64,000 nt of DNA from Ectothiorhodospira lacustris (GCF_022227845.1 NZ_JAJNQN010000004.1:62001-126000); one strand, 5' to 3'. Counted from the stretch's first letter, positions 18,077-28,781 are shown. Notes: generated from the letters alone by a model not told the origin. Program-made: numbers and translations.

Positions 18077-19618
18077 ATGGAGACGGGGGGACACATGCTG
18101 CTGCTGATTCTCCTGAGCTCCCTGCTGCCCGGGGTGGCCATCTTCTTCCTGAAGGAGCAGCAGTTCGCCCTGCGCACGGCCCTTAACCTGGGGGGCGCCA
18201 GCCTCAAATTCCTGCTGATCATCGCGTTGCTGGTGGGGGTATACCGGGACGGCAAGACCTACAGCCTGAGTGTGAATCTGTTGCCGGGAATCGACCTGGT
18301 GCTGGCGGCGGATGCCCTGTCCCTGCTGTTTGCCACCCTCTCGGCGGTGCTCTGGCTGGTCACCACCATCTATGCCATCGGCTACCTGGAGGACTCGCCC
18401 AACCGCAGCCGATTCTTCGGCTTCTTCAGTCTGTGCGTGAGTGCCACGGTGGGGATCGCCTTCTCCGGCAACCTCATCACCCTGCTGATTTTCTATGAAA
18501 TCCTGACTTTGGCCACCTGGCCCCTGGTGGTACACCGGGGTACGGCGGAGTCCTTCCGGGCCGGGCGCGTCTATCTGGCCTACACCCTCCTCGGGGGGGC
18601 GGTGCTGCTGGGGGCCGTGGTCTGGCTGACCCTGCTGGCCGGTTCCGAGCCCTTTGCCGCCGGCGGTTACCTGCGGGACCTGAGTGCCGACCATGGTCCG
18701 GTCCTGATCATGATCTTTGCCATGCTGATGGCCGGGTTCGGAGTCAAGGCGGCCCTGCTGCCCCTGCATAGCTGGTTGCCCCGTGCCATGGTGGCGCCGG
18801 CGCCGGTGAGTGCCCTGCTGCACGCGGTGGCCGTGGTCAAGGCCGGGGCTTTCGGTATCGTGCGGGTACTCAACGACGTCTACGGGGTAGACCTGGCGGC
18901 GGATCTGGGGGTGACGTTGCCGTTGCTGCTGCTGGCCGTCCTGACCATCATTTACGGCTCGGTACGGGCGGTGTTCGCCGAGGATCTCAAGCAGCGACTG
19001 GCCTTTTCCACCATCAGCCAGGTGTCCTACATCATCCTCGGGGTAGCCCTGGCCGGACCCATCGGGGCCGTGGGCGGACTGGTGCATCTGGTCCATCAGG
19101 GGGTGATGAAGATCACCCTGTTCTTCTGCGCCGGTAATTTTGCCGAGACCCTGGGTATCCACCGAGTGGACGAGATGCGCGGGGTGGGTCGGCGCATGCC
19201 CTGGACCATGACCGCCTTCACCCTGGCGGCCCTGGGCATGATCGGCATTCCGCCGCTGGCTGGGTTCATCAGTAAATGGTACCTGGGCCTGGGTGCCCTG
19301 GAGGCGGGGCTGGCCTGGGTGACCGTCGTGCTGGTGGTCAGCAGTCTGCTCAATGCCCTGTATTTCCTGCCGCCGATCCTGCGGGGCTGGTTCAGTCGCC
19401 GGGAGGGTCCCTGGCCCGATGAGCGCCATGGGGGCGGGCGACTTGAGACGCACTGGATGTTGCTGCTGCCCACGGTGGCGGTGGCCACCATGGCGCTGGG
19501 TATGGGACTGCTGGCCTCCCTGACCATCAGCCCCCTGTACTGGGTGACCTTTATCGTGGAATTCGAGTACGGCTACGACCACATCTGGAGCGCCATCTTC
19601 GAATGGGAGACGCCATGA
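18077..19618 (+). CDS. Antiporter-type proton-translocating subunit 2 (NuoL/M-like)
   Basis: The 513-residue multispan protein is a second MrpD/NuoM-type subunit. KAALLPLHSWLPRAMVAPAPVSALLHAVAVVKAG is the conserved half-channel segment and LKQRLAFSTISQVSYIILG the second motif. It starts one base after the stop of subunit 1 and overlaps subunit 3 by 16 bases. In this operon it may take the place of the N-terminal (NuoL-like) part of MrpA; that role is an inference from the missing mrpA. Confidence 0.88.
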   Translation: METGGHMLLLILLSSLLPGVAIFFLKEQQFALRTALNLGGASLKFLLIIALLVGVYRDGKTYSLSVNLLPGIDLVLAADALSLLFATLSAVLWLVTTIYAIGYLEDSPNRSRFFGFFSLCVSATVGIAFSGNLITLLIFYEILTLATWPLVVHRGTAESFRAGRVYLAYTLLGGAVLLGAVVWLTLLAGSEPFAAGGYLRDLSADHGPVLIMIFAMLMAGFGVKAALLPLHSWLPRAMVAPAPVSALLHAVAVVKAGAFGIVRVLNDVYGVDLAADLGVTLPLLLLAVLTIIYGSVRAVFAEDLKQRLAFSTISQVSYIILGVALAGPIGAVGGLVHLVHQGVMKITLFFCAGNFAETLGIHRVDEMRGVGRRMPWTMTAFTLAALGMIGIPPLAGFISKWYLGLGALEAGLAWVTVVLVVSSLLNALYFLPPILRGWFSRREGPWPDERHGGGRLETHWMLLLPTVAVATMALGMGLLASLTISPLYWVTFIVEFEYGYDHIWSAIFEWETP

Positions 19619-21342
19619 CCCCGCAACTGTGGCTGATCCTGATCCCTGCAACCCCGCTGCTGCTGGTGCTGGCGATGGCCCTGCCGGGCCTGGGGCGGCA
19701 TCTCTGGCGCCTGACCCCGCTGGCGGTGTTGCCGGCCCTGGCAGGCCTGGTATGGTTGCCGGATGGTGCCTGGGCCTTCTATCCCTGGCTGCTGGTGGGT
19801 ACGGAGCTGGCCCTGGACCCGGTGGGGCGGGGCTTTTTGCTGCTCACCGCCCTGCTGTGGGGGGCGGCTGCCGTCTACGCCCAGGGGTATCTCGGGGCGG
19901 GTCCGGCCAGGGTGCGTTTCCATGCCTTCTTCCTGTTGGCCATGGCGGGCAACCTGGGGCTGGTGGTGGCGGCGGACGTGGTCTTTTTCTATACCAGCTT
20001 TGCCCTCATGAGCCTGGCCGCCATGGGGCTGGTGGTGCATGACCAGCGCTTCGAGTCCTGGCGGGCGGGTTGGGTCTATCTGGGCATGGCCGTGGCCGGC
20101 GAGGTGGCCCTGTTCACAGGACTGATCCTGTTGGTACACGATGCCGGCGGACATGGCATGGTGCGGGTCTGGGAGCAGCCGCCGGATGCGATGGCCGTGG
20201 CCCTGCTGGTGATCGGTCTGGGGGTGAAGGCCGGGCTGGTCCCCCTGCATGTCTGGCTGCCCCTGGCCCATCCGGCTGCGCCCACCCCCGCCAGTGCGGT
20301 ACTTTCCGGGGCCATGATCAAGGCGGGCCTGCTGGGTTGGATGCGCCTGCTACCGCCGGGCAGTGCGCCGGAAGCCCTGGGTACGATCCTGGTAGTGTTG
20401 GGCCTGGTGGGGGCCGGCTACGGGGTAGCGGCGGGGGTTTTCCAGTATCGGGCGAAGACCGTGCTGGCTTATTCCAGTATCAGTCAGATGGGGCTGATGA
20501 CGGCGGGACTGGGGGTGGCGATAGCCCACCCGGCTCTGGCGCCCGCGCTGATATCGGCACTGGTGATCTACGCCCTGCACCATGGCATCGCCAAGGCCGC
20601 TCTGTTCCTGGGGGTGGGTATTGCCCAGCGGGTGGGGCGACCGGCGGCACTGGCCTGGTTGCTGCTGCCGGGACTGGCGCTGGCGGGGATGCCCCTGACC
20701 AGTGGCGCCGTGGCCAAGATTCTGCTCAAGGCGCCCCTGTACGATGCGCCCGTGGATCTGTCCCTGGTGACCCTGTTGCTGTCCACGGCGGCGGCCGGCA
20801 CCCTGCTGCTGATGCTGCGGTTCTGGGTGCTGGCCGCCGGTGGCGCGCGCGAGCCTCGTCCGGTGTCGGTATTCCTCTGGCTGCCCTGTCTGGTGCTGGT
20901 ACTGGGCACGGTACTCCTGCCCTGGGCTCTGGCACCGGAAGGCGCGTTCAAGGCCCTGACCCCCGATCATGTGCTGGCGGTGGCCTGGCCCATGGGTTTG
21001 GGACTGTTGATCGGCGGCAGCGGTGTGCTGCTGGCTCGTCTCTGGGGCGGGACCATGCCCCGCTTGATACCCGAGGGGGATCTGTGGGTGCCGCTGGAGT
21101 GGGGCGGTCAGGCGGTGCTGCAGTGGATTCGCCGCACCTCGGTGTTCTGGCGGATGCCGGGCGGGAGACTGTCCCGCTGCCTGGTGGATGGATTGCCGCG
21201 GCTCTGGGCCGCCTGGCTGGACCGGGTGGCCCATGGGGAGCGGTTGCTGCTGCGCTGGGAGACCCTGGGGCTGATGTTTGTCGGATTGGTGCTGGCGGTG
21301 CTGGCGGTGCTCTATCTGGGGGCCGTCATGGTCTCGTCATGA
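19603..21342 (+). CDS. Antiporter-type proton-translocating subunit 3 (NuoL/M-like)
   Basis: The 579-residue product is the third large subunit. KAGLVPLHVWLPLAHPAAPTPASAVLSGAMIKAG is present, but the motif carries Pro-Thr-Pro where subunits 1 and 2 have Pro-Ala-Pro-Val. AKTVLAYSSISQMGLMTAGLG follows. About 100 residues at the C-terminus form an extra cytoplasmic stretch (DLWVPLEWGGQ to RVAHGERLLLRWE) before a final membrane helix. It closes the Mrp-like operon. Confidence 0.86.
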   Translation: MGDAMTPQLWLILIPATPLLLVLAMALPGLGRHLWRLTPLAVLPALAGLVWLPDGAWAFYPWLLVGTELALDPVGRGFLLLTALLWGAAAVYAQGYLGAGPARVRFHAFFLLAMAGNLGLVVAADVVFFYTSFALMSLAAMGLVVHDQRFESWRAGWVYLGMAVAGEVALFTGLILLVHDAGGHGMVRVWEQPPDAMAVALLVIGLGVKAGLVPLHVWLPLAHPAAPTPASAVLSGAMIKAGLLGWMRLLPPGSAPEALGTILVVLGLVGAGYGVAAGVFQYRAKTVLAYSSISQMGLMTAGLGVAIAHPALAPALISALVIYALHHGIAKAALFLGVGIAQRVGRPAALAWLLLPGLALAGMPLTSGAVAKILLKAPLYDAPVDLSLVTLLLSTAAAGTLLLMLRFWVLAAGGAREPRPVSVFLWLPCLVLVLGTVLLPWALAPEGAFKALTPDHVLAVAWPMGLGLLIGGSGVLLARLWGGTMPRLIPEGDLWVPLEWGGQAVLQWIRRTSVFWRMPGGRLSRCLVDGLPRLWAAWLDRVAHGERLLLRWETLGLMFVGLVLAVLAVLYLGAVMVSS

Positions 21343-21411
21343 ATGGCCTTTAATCTGTCGGGGTTTTTGACAGTTTCCTCCGTCATGCTCAAGCCCCGTT
21401 CCTGGTGATCC

Positions 21412-23868
21412 ATGAAAATCACGATCCGATTGATGGTCGGAGCCACCGTGCTCACCGGCCTGGCCGTGCTGTTGTCCGCCGTCACCACGAGCCATGTGGC
21501 CGACCGTAGTGCCACCGAGGTGATCGAGCATGCCATTGGTCAACAATTCCAGGCGGTGGCCGATGGCCGTCAGTCTCGGTTGCTGGACGAGATGCGGGGG
21601 CTGGAAAACTTACTGCAGACCCTGGCCCACGGGCGGCTGGTTCAGGATGCGGTCTATGGTTTTATCCGTCCCTTTGTCTCCTATCGATATGAGGTCGAGG
21701 GCGGATCCACGGACCAGCTACGACAGCAGGTGAATCAGTGGTATGAGACCCGGTATGCCCCCCTGTACGCGGCCCGCACCGGGGGGCATACCGCACCGCT
21801 GGGAGATTGGCTGGAGGCGATGCCCCACGAGGCCCTGCTGATTCAGCGTTACTATGTGGCGGACAATCCTCACGATCCGGAAGACCTGAAGGCCTTGGTG
21901 GATCGCCGTGACGGCAGCATCTATGGGCAGCAGCACATGCGCTACCACCAGACCCTGCGGGACACCCTCGAACGTCTGGGCTTTAATGATCTCATGCTCA
22001 TCGACGCCCAGTCCTTGGCGGTGATCTATTCGGTGACCAAGGGACCCGTCTTCGGCACCTCTCTGCGGCAGGGGCCTTTTGCGGACAGCGCCCTGGGCGC
22101 GTTGGCCCGGGAGATGATGGAGAACCGGGGCGCGGACGGTTTTCGCATGAGCCCCTTCGAAGATTTCACGGGCCGCTTTAACGAACCGGTGGTCTTCATC
22201 GGCGTGCCGGTCTTCCATGCCATCTACAGTCCCGAGCGTCCCCTGGGCATGCTGGTGGCCGAGATCCCCGCGGAGCGCTTCACCCAGATCATGACCAATG
22301 CCGGCGGCTGGGTGCAGGCCGGGCTGGGGGCTACGGGGGAGTCCTATCTGGTGGATGACCGGCATCGCCTGGTGACCGAACTGCGGCCCATGCTGGAGGA
22401 TCAATCAGGCTTCCTGCACCGGCTAAGTGCCGTTCGCCCCGCCGCACTGCCCGATTTCCAGCGGACGGCCGGACTGGGTCGCATCGCCGGTCATCTGACC
22501 CTCGACAATCAGTCGATCCGCGCCGCGCTTGCGGGGCAGAGCGGCATGGGCCTTGATAAGGATTATCTGGGACGGGACATGTTCATGGCCTGGACACCCC
22601 TGGAGATCGCGGGCCATCGCTTTGCCCTGGTGACCCAGCAGGCCCCCCTGGAAATCATGGCGCCACTGGCGCAAATGCGGCGGGACCTGACAGTCGGTGC
22701 GGTCACCGGGGTGATCCTTTTGTCCCTGTTGGCGGCATTGGCTTCCTGGTGGTTCGCCCGTCTCATCAGCCGCCCGCTGGGGGAACTGGCTCGCAACATC
22801 GGCGAAGCCGCCTCTCACCAGGATCTGACCCGGCGTTTCGCCAATGGTCGCCGGGATGAGATCGGCATGATCGCCACCGCCCTGGATGGTCTGTTCCGCG
22901 AATTGGAGTCATTCGTGGGCGGTATCGTCACCCGATCCGGGCGTACCGCCGCCCTGGCGGATGGCAATGCCGCCACCAGCGAGCAGTGTCTGTCCTCCGT
23001 GCACGATCAGCGGGGCGCCCTGGATGCGCTGGACGCGGAGGCCACCGCCATGGAATCCGCCACGGATCGCATCGTCGAGCAGATGCAACAGGTTGCCGAA
23101 TCGGCCTCGTCGGCCACATGGCTGGCGGATGGTGGCCAGGCCCAGGTACGGGACGTGGCCGGACTGATGGATGAACTGGCCCGGCAGGTCACCGAGTCCA
23201 GCGCGCATCTTCAGTCACTGCAGGTGGCTGCCGGGGATATCGATTCCGTGCTTACCACCATCCGCAAGATTGCCGAACAGACCAATCTGCTGGCCCTGAA
23301 CGCGGCCATCGAAGCGGCCCGGGCAGGAGATCAGGGGCGTGGCTTTGCCGTGGTGGCGGAACAGGTGCGCGGTCTGGCCGCCGATACCCGTGAGGCCACG
23401 GGGCGCATCCAGGGCATGGTGGAGCGTTTGCATGGCAACATGCGGGAAGTGGTGGATGCCATGGAAAACGAGCGGCAGACCGCCGAGCGCTGTGTGACCG
23501 AGACCGGCGAGGCGGTGACGGCGCTGGTATCCATCGGGCAGGCGGTGGAGGCCATCCGGCATGTGACCGAACAGGTATCCGGGGATACCGACGTCCAGCG
23601 CGGCAAGACCTTGAGCATGCGTCGGCGTCTGGAGGTTTTGCTGCGGGAGGCCAACCAGACCGAGCGGGCCATGGCGGAACAGGCTGTGGCGGCCCGGGAG
23701 CAGAAACAGGTGGCGGCGGAGCTGGATCAGGCGGCGGGATGCTTCAGAATTTCATCGCCCCACGGGGCGTCGCCCCAGGCATCGTCCGCCCCGCCGGTGG
23801 CGGCGCCGATCCATCAGTCCCGGCCGAGGGCCTTGAGGACGGCATCGGCGGCACTTTCCACCACCTGA
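21412..23868 (+). CDS. Methyl-accepting chemotaxis protein with large periplasmic sensor
   Basis: The 818-residue chemoreceptor has a membrane helix at residues ~5-27, a periplasmic Cache-like sensor of about 390 residues, a second helix near 425-447 and a HAMP segment after it. The cytoplasmic helices carry the signalling hairpin [37 protein letters not shown] near residues 620-656, which binds CheA and CheW. The last ~45 residues are Ser/Pro/Ala-rich and overlap the end of the convergent peroxiredoxin gene by 55 bases. The ligand cannot be told from the sequence. Confidence 0.92.
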   Translation: MKITIRLMVGATVLTGLAVLLSAVTTSHVADRSATEVIEHAIGQQFQAVADGRQSRLLDEMRGLENLLQTLAHGRLVQDAVYGFIRPFVSYRYEVEGGSTDQLRQQVNQWYETRYAPLYAARTGGHTAPLGDWLEAMPHEALLIQRYYVADNPHDPEDLKALVDRRDGSIYGQQHMRYHQTLRDTLERLGFNDLMLIDAQSLAVIYSVTKGPVFGTSLRQGPFADSALGALAREMMENRGADGFRMSPFEDFTGRFNEPVVFIGVPVFHAIYSPERPLGMLVAEIPAERFTQIMTNAGGWVQAGLGATGESYLVDDRHRLVTELRPMLEDQSGFLHRLSAVRPAALPDFQRTAGLGRIAGHLTLDNQSIRAALAGQSGMGLDKDYLGRDMFMAWTPLEIAGHRFALVTQQAPLEIMAPLAQMRRDLTVGAVTGVILLSLLAALASWWFARLISRPLGELARNIGEAASHQDLTRRFANGRRDEIGMIATALDGLFRELESFVGGIVTRSGRTAALADGNAATSEQCLSSVHDQRGALDALDAEATAMESATDRIVEQMQQVAESASSATWLADGGQAQVRDVAGLMDELARQVTESSAHLQSLQVAAGDIDSVLTTIRKIAEQTNLLALNAAIEAARAGDQGRGFAVVAEQVRGLAADTREATGRIQGMVERLHGNMREVVDAMENERQTAERCVTETGEAVTALVSIGQAVEAIRHVTEQVSGDTDVQRGKTLSMRRRLEVLLREANQTERAMAEQAVAAREQKQVAAELDQAAGCFRISSPHGASPQASSAPPVAAPIHQSRPRALRTASAALSTT

Positions 23869-24305
23869 CGGGGCTTGTCCACGCCGATCCATTCCACCCG
23901 GCCGTTGTCCACGATCATGGCATAGCGTCGGGAGCGGACCCCCATCTGACTGCCGGTGGCATCGGATTCCAGCCCCACCGCCCGGGTGAAGTCCGCATTG
24001 CCGTCGGAGACCATCATGATCCGGTCGCCCACCGCATGAATATCGGCCCAGGCATCAAGGACAAAGATGTCGTTCACCGCCAGGCACAGCAGGCGCTCGA
24101 TGCCGGCGGCACGCAGCTGCTCCGCCTTGTGGATGAATCCGGGCAGATGGACACCGGAGCAGGCGGGGGTGAAGGCGCCGGGGACGGCGAACAGGGCGCT
24201 ACGGTAGCCGCTGAAGAGTTCCGTCGTGGTGATGGGATGATCGCCTGCCGGCGTCATCACGCGCAGGGTGATCTCGGGGATCTGATCGCCGACCTGGATG
24301 GGCAT
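23814..24305 (-). CDS. Peroxiredoxin, Prx5/type II family
   Basis: The 163-residue thiol peroxidase has [17 protein letters not shown], which contains the peroxidatic Cys49 in the PGAFTPxCS motif of the Prx5 group. [10 protein letters not shown] and [13 protein letters not shown] follow as in this group. The start at 24305 has AAGGAG in front; the frame is open upstream into repeats but those residues do not belong. It reduces peroxides using glutathione/glutaredoxin or thioredoxin. It converges on the chemoreceptor gene. Confidence 0.93.
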   Translation of the reverse strand: MPIQVGDQIPEITLRVMTPAGDHPITTTELFSGYRSALFAVPGAFTPACSGVHLPGFIHKAEQLRAAGIERLLCLAVNDIFVLDAWADIHAVGDRIMMVSDGNADFTRAVGLESDATGSQMGVRSRRYAMIVDNGRVEWIGVDKPRQVVESAADAVLKALGRD

Positions 24306-24806
24306 GACGGGGGCTCCTTGAATCGATCCGGGTGGGGCAGTGTAGCGGCTCGTTGCGCAAATGGATAAGTATTCATTGGATTGTGCTACAACCTGATCAT
24401 GTCCAACGTATGTAAAGTTGTTCGGAATGGGCCGTTCCCTTGCCGGTGGAAATTCGGTTCCAGGCTGAAAGGTTCTTGACTCCCGCATTCGCGGGCGTGA
24501 TGTCTGCTGCGGCTTACCGGCAAGATCCGCCAAATCTTGACTCCCGCGTTCGCGGGAGTGACGGTGGCGGTGTGTCGATGTCGCTCCGCATGAGTCATTC
24601 CAGTACGGGTGGGACCCCGGTTAGCACCTCCCGGCGTCTGTACCGGGAAAATGCCGTCATTCCCGCGCAGGCGGGAATCCAGGCCCGGATTTATACGCTT
24701 TTGACTCCCGCGCTCGCGAGAGTGACGCTGGACGACTTGTCGAGTATTTCCTTGAGGTCTGCAATGGCCCCTGTTGTTCCATGATCATGCGTGAGCGAGA
24801 TGGTTT
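24306..24806. repeat. Gene-free divergent region with three to four dispersed inverted repeats
   Basis: No gene is credible in this 501-base gap. Copies of the dispersed inverted repeat lie at 24476-24502 (actcccgcattcgcgggcgt), 24537-24565 (actcccgcgttcgcgggagt), 24653-24683 (tcattcccgcgcaggcggga) and 24707-24735 (a decayed copy). The AT-rich stretch 24360-24430 probably contains the promoter of the peroxiredoxin gene. The frames that cross the repeats were rejected. Confidence 0.7.
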
Positions 24807-27176
24807 ATGTCGGTAATGCGGCAGCAGATTGTCAGCCCGGTGGAACCGACCCTGTTCGGGCTCTGGGTGCTGATCACCTTTCTGCTCGGCCTGGCCGCAT
24901 GGTTGCTTGAAGGCGGCGCCAGGGTAGTGATTCTGGACATACTCCATTGGACTTCCGCCTTTGCCCTGTCTCTGGCCCTGGCATGGCGGGGCATGCAACT
25001 GGCACCCGCAAACGATGCCGGTGTGCTGTTCTGGATCGTACTGGGGGCAGGACTGCTGCTGATCGGTCAGCTGGTCTGGAATCTGCAGGTGCTTGCCGGC
25101 TGGAATCCTTTCCCCTCCCCGGCCGATGCCCTGTTTCTGGCGGTAGGTCCCCTCTGGATGATCGGACTGATGCGCGCATTGAAACTGCATTTGCCCGCGG
25201 ACCGTTTCCATTCCGCGATGCTGGACATCTGCGGAATGGTATTTGCCCTGCTGGCGCTGGTGCTTACGCTCTATGTCCCCCATGGAGAGGAAATTTCCCT
25301 GATTGCCCTGCTGGTGCTGGTCTTCTATCCGGTCAGCTTTCTCAGTGCCGCCTTCTTTGCCCTGTTGATGATCCCCGGCATGGCCCTACGCATGGCGCCG
25401 GCACATCTGCTGTTGATGGTCGGTATCACCGCCTATGGGATAACCTGGATGCAGTGGAATCTGATGGTTCTGGACGGTGAGCTGCAGGCAGGCATGATGT
25501 TCAACATTGCCTTTGGAGTCAGCGCCCTGTTGCTGGGCCTGGGTGCCCGTTTCTGGCGAATCGAGGTTCGACGGGAGCCGGGATATCTGAATGCCTGTGA
25601 AAGGGTCATGAATCATGTGCCCCTGCTTGCCATGTTGCTGGCCCTGGCGCTGCTGTTCCACTTCTTTTATGCCTTGACTGAGGCGGGATTTGAGCGAGGC
25701 ATCATTTTCGTCTGCTGTTTGCTGACGCTGCTGCTGGTGGGGGTGCGCCAGACCCACATGCTGGAGGTGCTGGAGCGCCTGCGGCAGGCGGAAAAGGCCG
25801 TTTTGCAGAATCAGGAGCAGATGTTCCGGCTGGCTCATTATGATGCCCTGACCCATCTGCCCAACCGGCTGTTCTTCGAGAACCAGATGGAACACGCCTT
25901 GCAGATGGCGGCTCGACGCCATGATCGGATGGCCTTCATGTTGGTGGATCTGGATCATTTCAAGCAGATCAACGACATCTACGGTCACCGCACCGGGGAC
26001 GCGCTATTGTGCGAGGCATCCGCCAGAATCTGTGGCGCGTTGGATAGTCGCTGTACCCTGGCCCGCATGGGGGGAGACGAGTTCATGATCCTGGTGGAAC
26101 AGTGTCGCTCCAGAACGGAGGCCGCCCGACTGGCGGAGAAGATTCTGCAATCCTTTTCCCAACCATGGCTGGAAAGCGAGATTGATCCGCATTTTGCCAC
26201 TGCAAGCATCGGCATCAGTCTGTATCCGGATGATGCGGCCACGGTGGTGGAACTGATTCGTAACGCGGATCTGGCGCTGAATCAGGTGAAGTCCAGCGGT
26301 CGCAACAGCTATCGTTTCTACCTGGAAGAGTACACGCTCATTGCCCGCAAGCGGCTGGAATTGGGTAGCCTGCTGCATCGTGCCCTGCCGGAAGGGCAGT
26401 TCCATGTCCTGTATCAGCCGCAGATGGACGCGTCCGGACGGCTTGTGGGCGCAGAGGCGTTGTTGCGCTGGACTGTGGATGATCAATCTGTCTCCCCGGA
26501 GGATTTCATTCCCTTGGCGGAATCCAATGGACTGATCGTGCCCATCGGGGAATGGGTGTTCCGTTCCGTCTGCCGTCAACTGGGGTGCTGGCGGCGGGGT
26601 GGCGTGGCAGTCAATGCCGTGTCCATCAATATTTCGGCAATACAGCTGCGAGGGCAGGATTTTACCCGGCAACTGGTGGCCATCGCCCGGGAGGAAGGTG
26701 TATCCCCGGATGTCATCATGCTGGAGGTGACTGAATCGGAAATGCTTGATGACGAGGTCATCCCCACCGTGGTGGCCTTGCGGGCGGCCGGCTTTGGTCT
26801 GTCCATTGATGATTTCGGCACCGGGCAGTCATCCCTGGTCAAGCTCAAGAAATTGCCGGTGAGCGAATTGAAGATTGACAAGGCCTTTGTGCGCGACATT
26901 GCCCAAAACGAGGGGGATCGTCAGATCTGCGCCATGATTCTGGCCCTGTCCCGCGCGCTGGGGTTGACGGTGGTGGCGGAAGGCGTGGAGACGTCGGAGC
27001 AGTTTCGCCTGCTCCGGGACATGGGCTGTCATCGTTTTCAGGGATGGCTGTTTTCACCCGCGGTCGAGGCCGATGAGCTGGTGATGGAAATGCTAGACCT
27101 GGTGGCCGGACTCCCCGCAAATGATGCTCGAAATACCCGGATCACCGACGGGTCGGCGCCTTGTGAGACGGTTTAA
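24807..27176 (+). CDS. Membrane GGDEF-EAL protein (cyclic-di-GMP synthesis/breakdown)
   Basis: The 789-residue protein begins with about nine membrane helices (residues ~15-310). A GGDEF domain follows with intact ARMGGDEF near residue 420 and no obvious RxxD inhibitory site. The EAL domain starts at GAEALLRW near 548 and keeps the metal and catalytic residues: EVTESEM, DDFGTGQSS, ELKIDKAFV and VVAEGVETSEQF. Both activities look possible. The membrane part may be a sensor, but its input is unknown. It stands alone between a repeat-rich gap and the YihY gene. Confidence 0.93.
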   Translation: MSVMRQQIVSPVEPTLFGLWVLITFLLGLAAWLLEGGARVVILDILHWTSAFALSLALAWRGMQLAPANDAGVLFWIVLGAGLLLIGQLVWNLQVLAGWNPFPSPADALFLAVGPLWMIGLMRALKLHLPADRFHSAMLDICGMVFALLALVLTLYVPHGEEISLIALLVLVFYPVSFLSAAFFALLMIPGMALRMAPAHLLLMVGITAYGITWMQWNLMVLDGELQAGMMFNIAFGVSALLLGLGARFWRIEVRREPGYLNACERVMNHVPLLAMLLALALLFHFFYALTEAGFERGIIFVCCLLTLLLVGVRQTHMLEVLERLRQAEKAVLQNQEQMFRLAHYDALTHLPNRLFFENQMEHALQMAARRHDRMAFMLVDLDHFKQINDIYGHRTGDALLCEASARICGALDSRCTLARMGGDEFMILVEQCRSRTEAARLAEKILQSFSQPWLESEIDPHFATASIGISLYPDDAATVVELIRNADLALNQVKSSGRNSYRFYLEEYTLIARKRLELGSLLHRALPEGQFHVLYQPQMDASGRLVGAEALLRWTVDDQSVSPEDFIPLAESNGLIVPIGEWVFRSVCRQLGCWRRGGVAVNAVSINISAIQLRGQDFTRQLVAIAREEGVSPDVIMLEVTESEMLDDEVIPTVVALRAAGFGLSIDDFGTGQSSLVKLKKLPVSELKIDKAFVRDIAQNEGDRQICAMILALSRALGLTVVAEGVETSEQFRLLRDMGCHRFQGWLFSPAVEADELVMEMLDLVAGLPANDARNTRITDGSAPCETV

Positions 27177-27263
27177 GGCTTATGGGACCTTATCGCGAAT
27201 GTGACAGCCTGTTTCCGCAGGGCCTATCATGGCACCATGCGTACTCTGCAAAGGAGCCGATAG

Positions 27264-28634
27264 TTGAGAATCGCGGAATATCCCGAGCACCTGAGAAAAC
27301 TGGTGGAACATGGCGATCTGCGGCGCATGCCCCGGCGCCAGGCCCGGGCAGTGGGTGCGGCGCGGGCGGCCATGAGTATCGGTCGGGAGGTCTCCGCCGG
27401 ACAGCTCAACCTGCATGCCATGAGCCTGGTCTACACCAGCCTGCTGTCGGTGGTACCGTTGCTGGCCCTTTCATTTTCCGTGCTCAAGGCCTTCGGGGCT
27501 CACAACGCAGTGGAGCCGTTCCTGCTGACGGTCCTGGAGCCCCTGGGTGAGCAGGGGGAAGAAATCGTCACCAACATCGTGGTCTTTGTCGAGAACATGC
27601 GAGTGGGGGTGCTGGGATTCATCGGCCTGATCTTCCTCTTCTTTACCGTGATCGGTCTGGTCCAGAAGGTGGAGACGGCCTTCAACTACATCTGGCATGT
27701 GACCAGTCCACGCAATTTTACCCAGCGCTTTTCCAATTACCTGAGCGTGATCCTGGTGGGGCCGGTGCTGATCTTCTCTGCCCTAGGTATCACGGCCTCG
27801 GTGATGGCCGCCGATACGGTGCAGAAGGCCATGGACTATGGCCTGGTGGGGGAGTCGGTGGCGTTGTTCAGCCACTTGGTGCCTTACCTGCTGGTGACGA
27901 TGGCCTTCGCCTTCATCTATGTCTTCGTGCCCAATACCCGCGTGAAACCGGTGCCGGCCCTGGTGGGGGCATTTGTGGCCGCGTTGCTGTGGCAGACCAC
28001 CGGGTGGGGCTTTGCGGCCATGATGACCGGCTCCACCAACTACGATGCCATCTATTCCGGGTTTGCCATCGTCATCATGGCGCTGTTCTGGCTGTATCTG
28101 AACTGGCTGATCCTGTTGGTGGGTTCTCATGTGGCTTTCTACGTGCAGAATCCCGGGTATCTGCATCTGGCTCATGGTGCGTCGGTGAGGCTATCGGGAG
28201 ATTTTCAGGAACGCCTGGCGCTACGGGTGATGCGTCTGACCGCAGAGCGGTTCTATCAGGGGGAGGGGCCGACGCCCACGACGGCGATGGCCCGGGCGTT
28301 CAACCTGCCGGAAGAGGGGCTGGAGCCGGTACTGGAGGCCTTGAAGCAGGGGGGGCTGCTGGTGGCGGCGGGGAGGGGAGCCGCCGCCTATGTGCCTGGA
28401 CGGGATCTGGAACGCATCAATCTGAAGGAGATCCTGGATTCGGTGCGGGGCTACGGCAGCTCATTGCTGGACGAGGGGTCGCCCGGCGAGGACCGGCGTG
28501 TGGATCAGGTGCTGAGCCAGCGTGACGAAACGCTGCAGGCGCTTATGGGTGGGATGACCCTGAAGGCGCTGGTGACCGATGAGATGCCGGCCCCGGGAGA
28601 GACGCAGACCGGTTCAGGGCATTCGAAGCAGTAG
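27264..28634 (+). CDS. YihY/BrkB family inner-membrane protein
   Basis: The 456-residue protein has six membrane helices in residues ~50-310, with the family segments SLVYTSLLSVVPLLALSFSV, FNYIWHV and YSGFAIVIMALFWLYLNWLILLVG. The C-terminal ~150 residues are soluble and include a winged-helix-like region. The family is widespread but its function is not established; it was once mis-assigned as RNase BN. TTG 27264 is taken as the start because AAGGAG precedes it by seven bases. Confidence 0.88.
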   Translation: MRIAEYPEHLRKLVEHGDLRRMPRRQARAVGAARAAMSIGREVSAGQLNLHAMSLVYTSLLSVVPLLALSFSVLKAFGAHNAVEPFLLTVLEPLGEQGEEIVTNIVVFVENMRVGVLGFIGLIFLFFTVIGLVQKVETAFNYIWHVTSPRNFTQRFSNYLSVILVGPVLIFSALGITASVMAADTVQKAMDYGLVGESVALFSHLVPYLLVTMAFAFIYVFVPNTRVKPVPALVGAFVAALLWQTTGWGFAAMMTGSTNYDAIYSGFAIVIMALFWLYLNWLILLVGSHVAFYVQNPGYLHLAHGASVRLSGDFQERLALRVMRLTAERFYQGEGPTPTTAMARAFNLPEEGLEPVLEALKQGGLLVAAGRGAAAYVPGRDLERINLKEILDSVRGYGSSLLDEGSPGEDRRVDQVLSQRDETLQALMGGMTLKALVTDEMPAPGETQTGSGHSKQ

Positions 28635-28657
28635 AGGACCACGGGCCGCGAAGGGGG

Positions 28658-28695
28658 TGTCACCAAATTGTCACAATCCCTTCACAAGCCTGACA
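28658..28695 (+). promoter_or_regulatory. Tandem PhoB boxes upstream of pstS
   Basis: Four TGTCA-like elements start at 28658 (TGTCA), 28669 (TGTCA), 28680 (CTTCA) and 28691 (TGACA), spaced exactly 11 bases apart. This is two consecutive pho boxes, the direct repeat recognised by PhoB under phosphate starvation. The first pair is a near-perfect match. The pstS start is 87 bases further on. Confidence 0.85.
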
Positions 28696-28781
28696 CTGCA
28701 GGTTCCCATACTCACCCGTGTCAAGACTGCTTCTCCTTGTGGGATGCAGGACACACGCACACCCCTGTCCAGAGGAAATCA

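Noticed and set aside
18002-19651. 549-codon minus-strand frame opposite the Mrp antiporter subunit 2
   Set aside because: It is an antisense shadow with Gln/His/Gly-rich composition; the plus-strand frame is a clear membrane antiporter subunit.
14226-21342. Reading the operon as complex I or a membrane-bound hydrogenase
   Set aside because: There are no NuoB/C/D-type or hydrogenase catalytic subunits; the MrpE, F, G, B and C signatures define an antiporter.
24440-24784. 114-codon plus-strand frame upstream of the GGDEF-EAL gene
   Set aside because: It runs through three copies of the dispersed inverted repeat and ends without any recognised domain.
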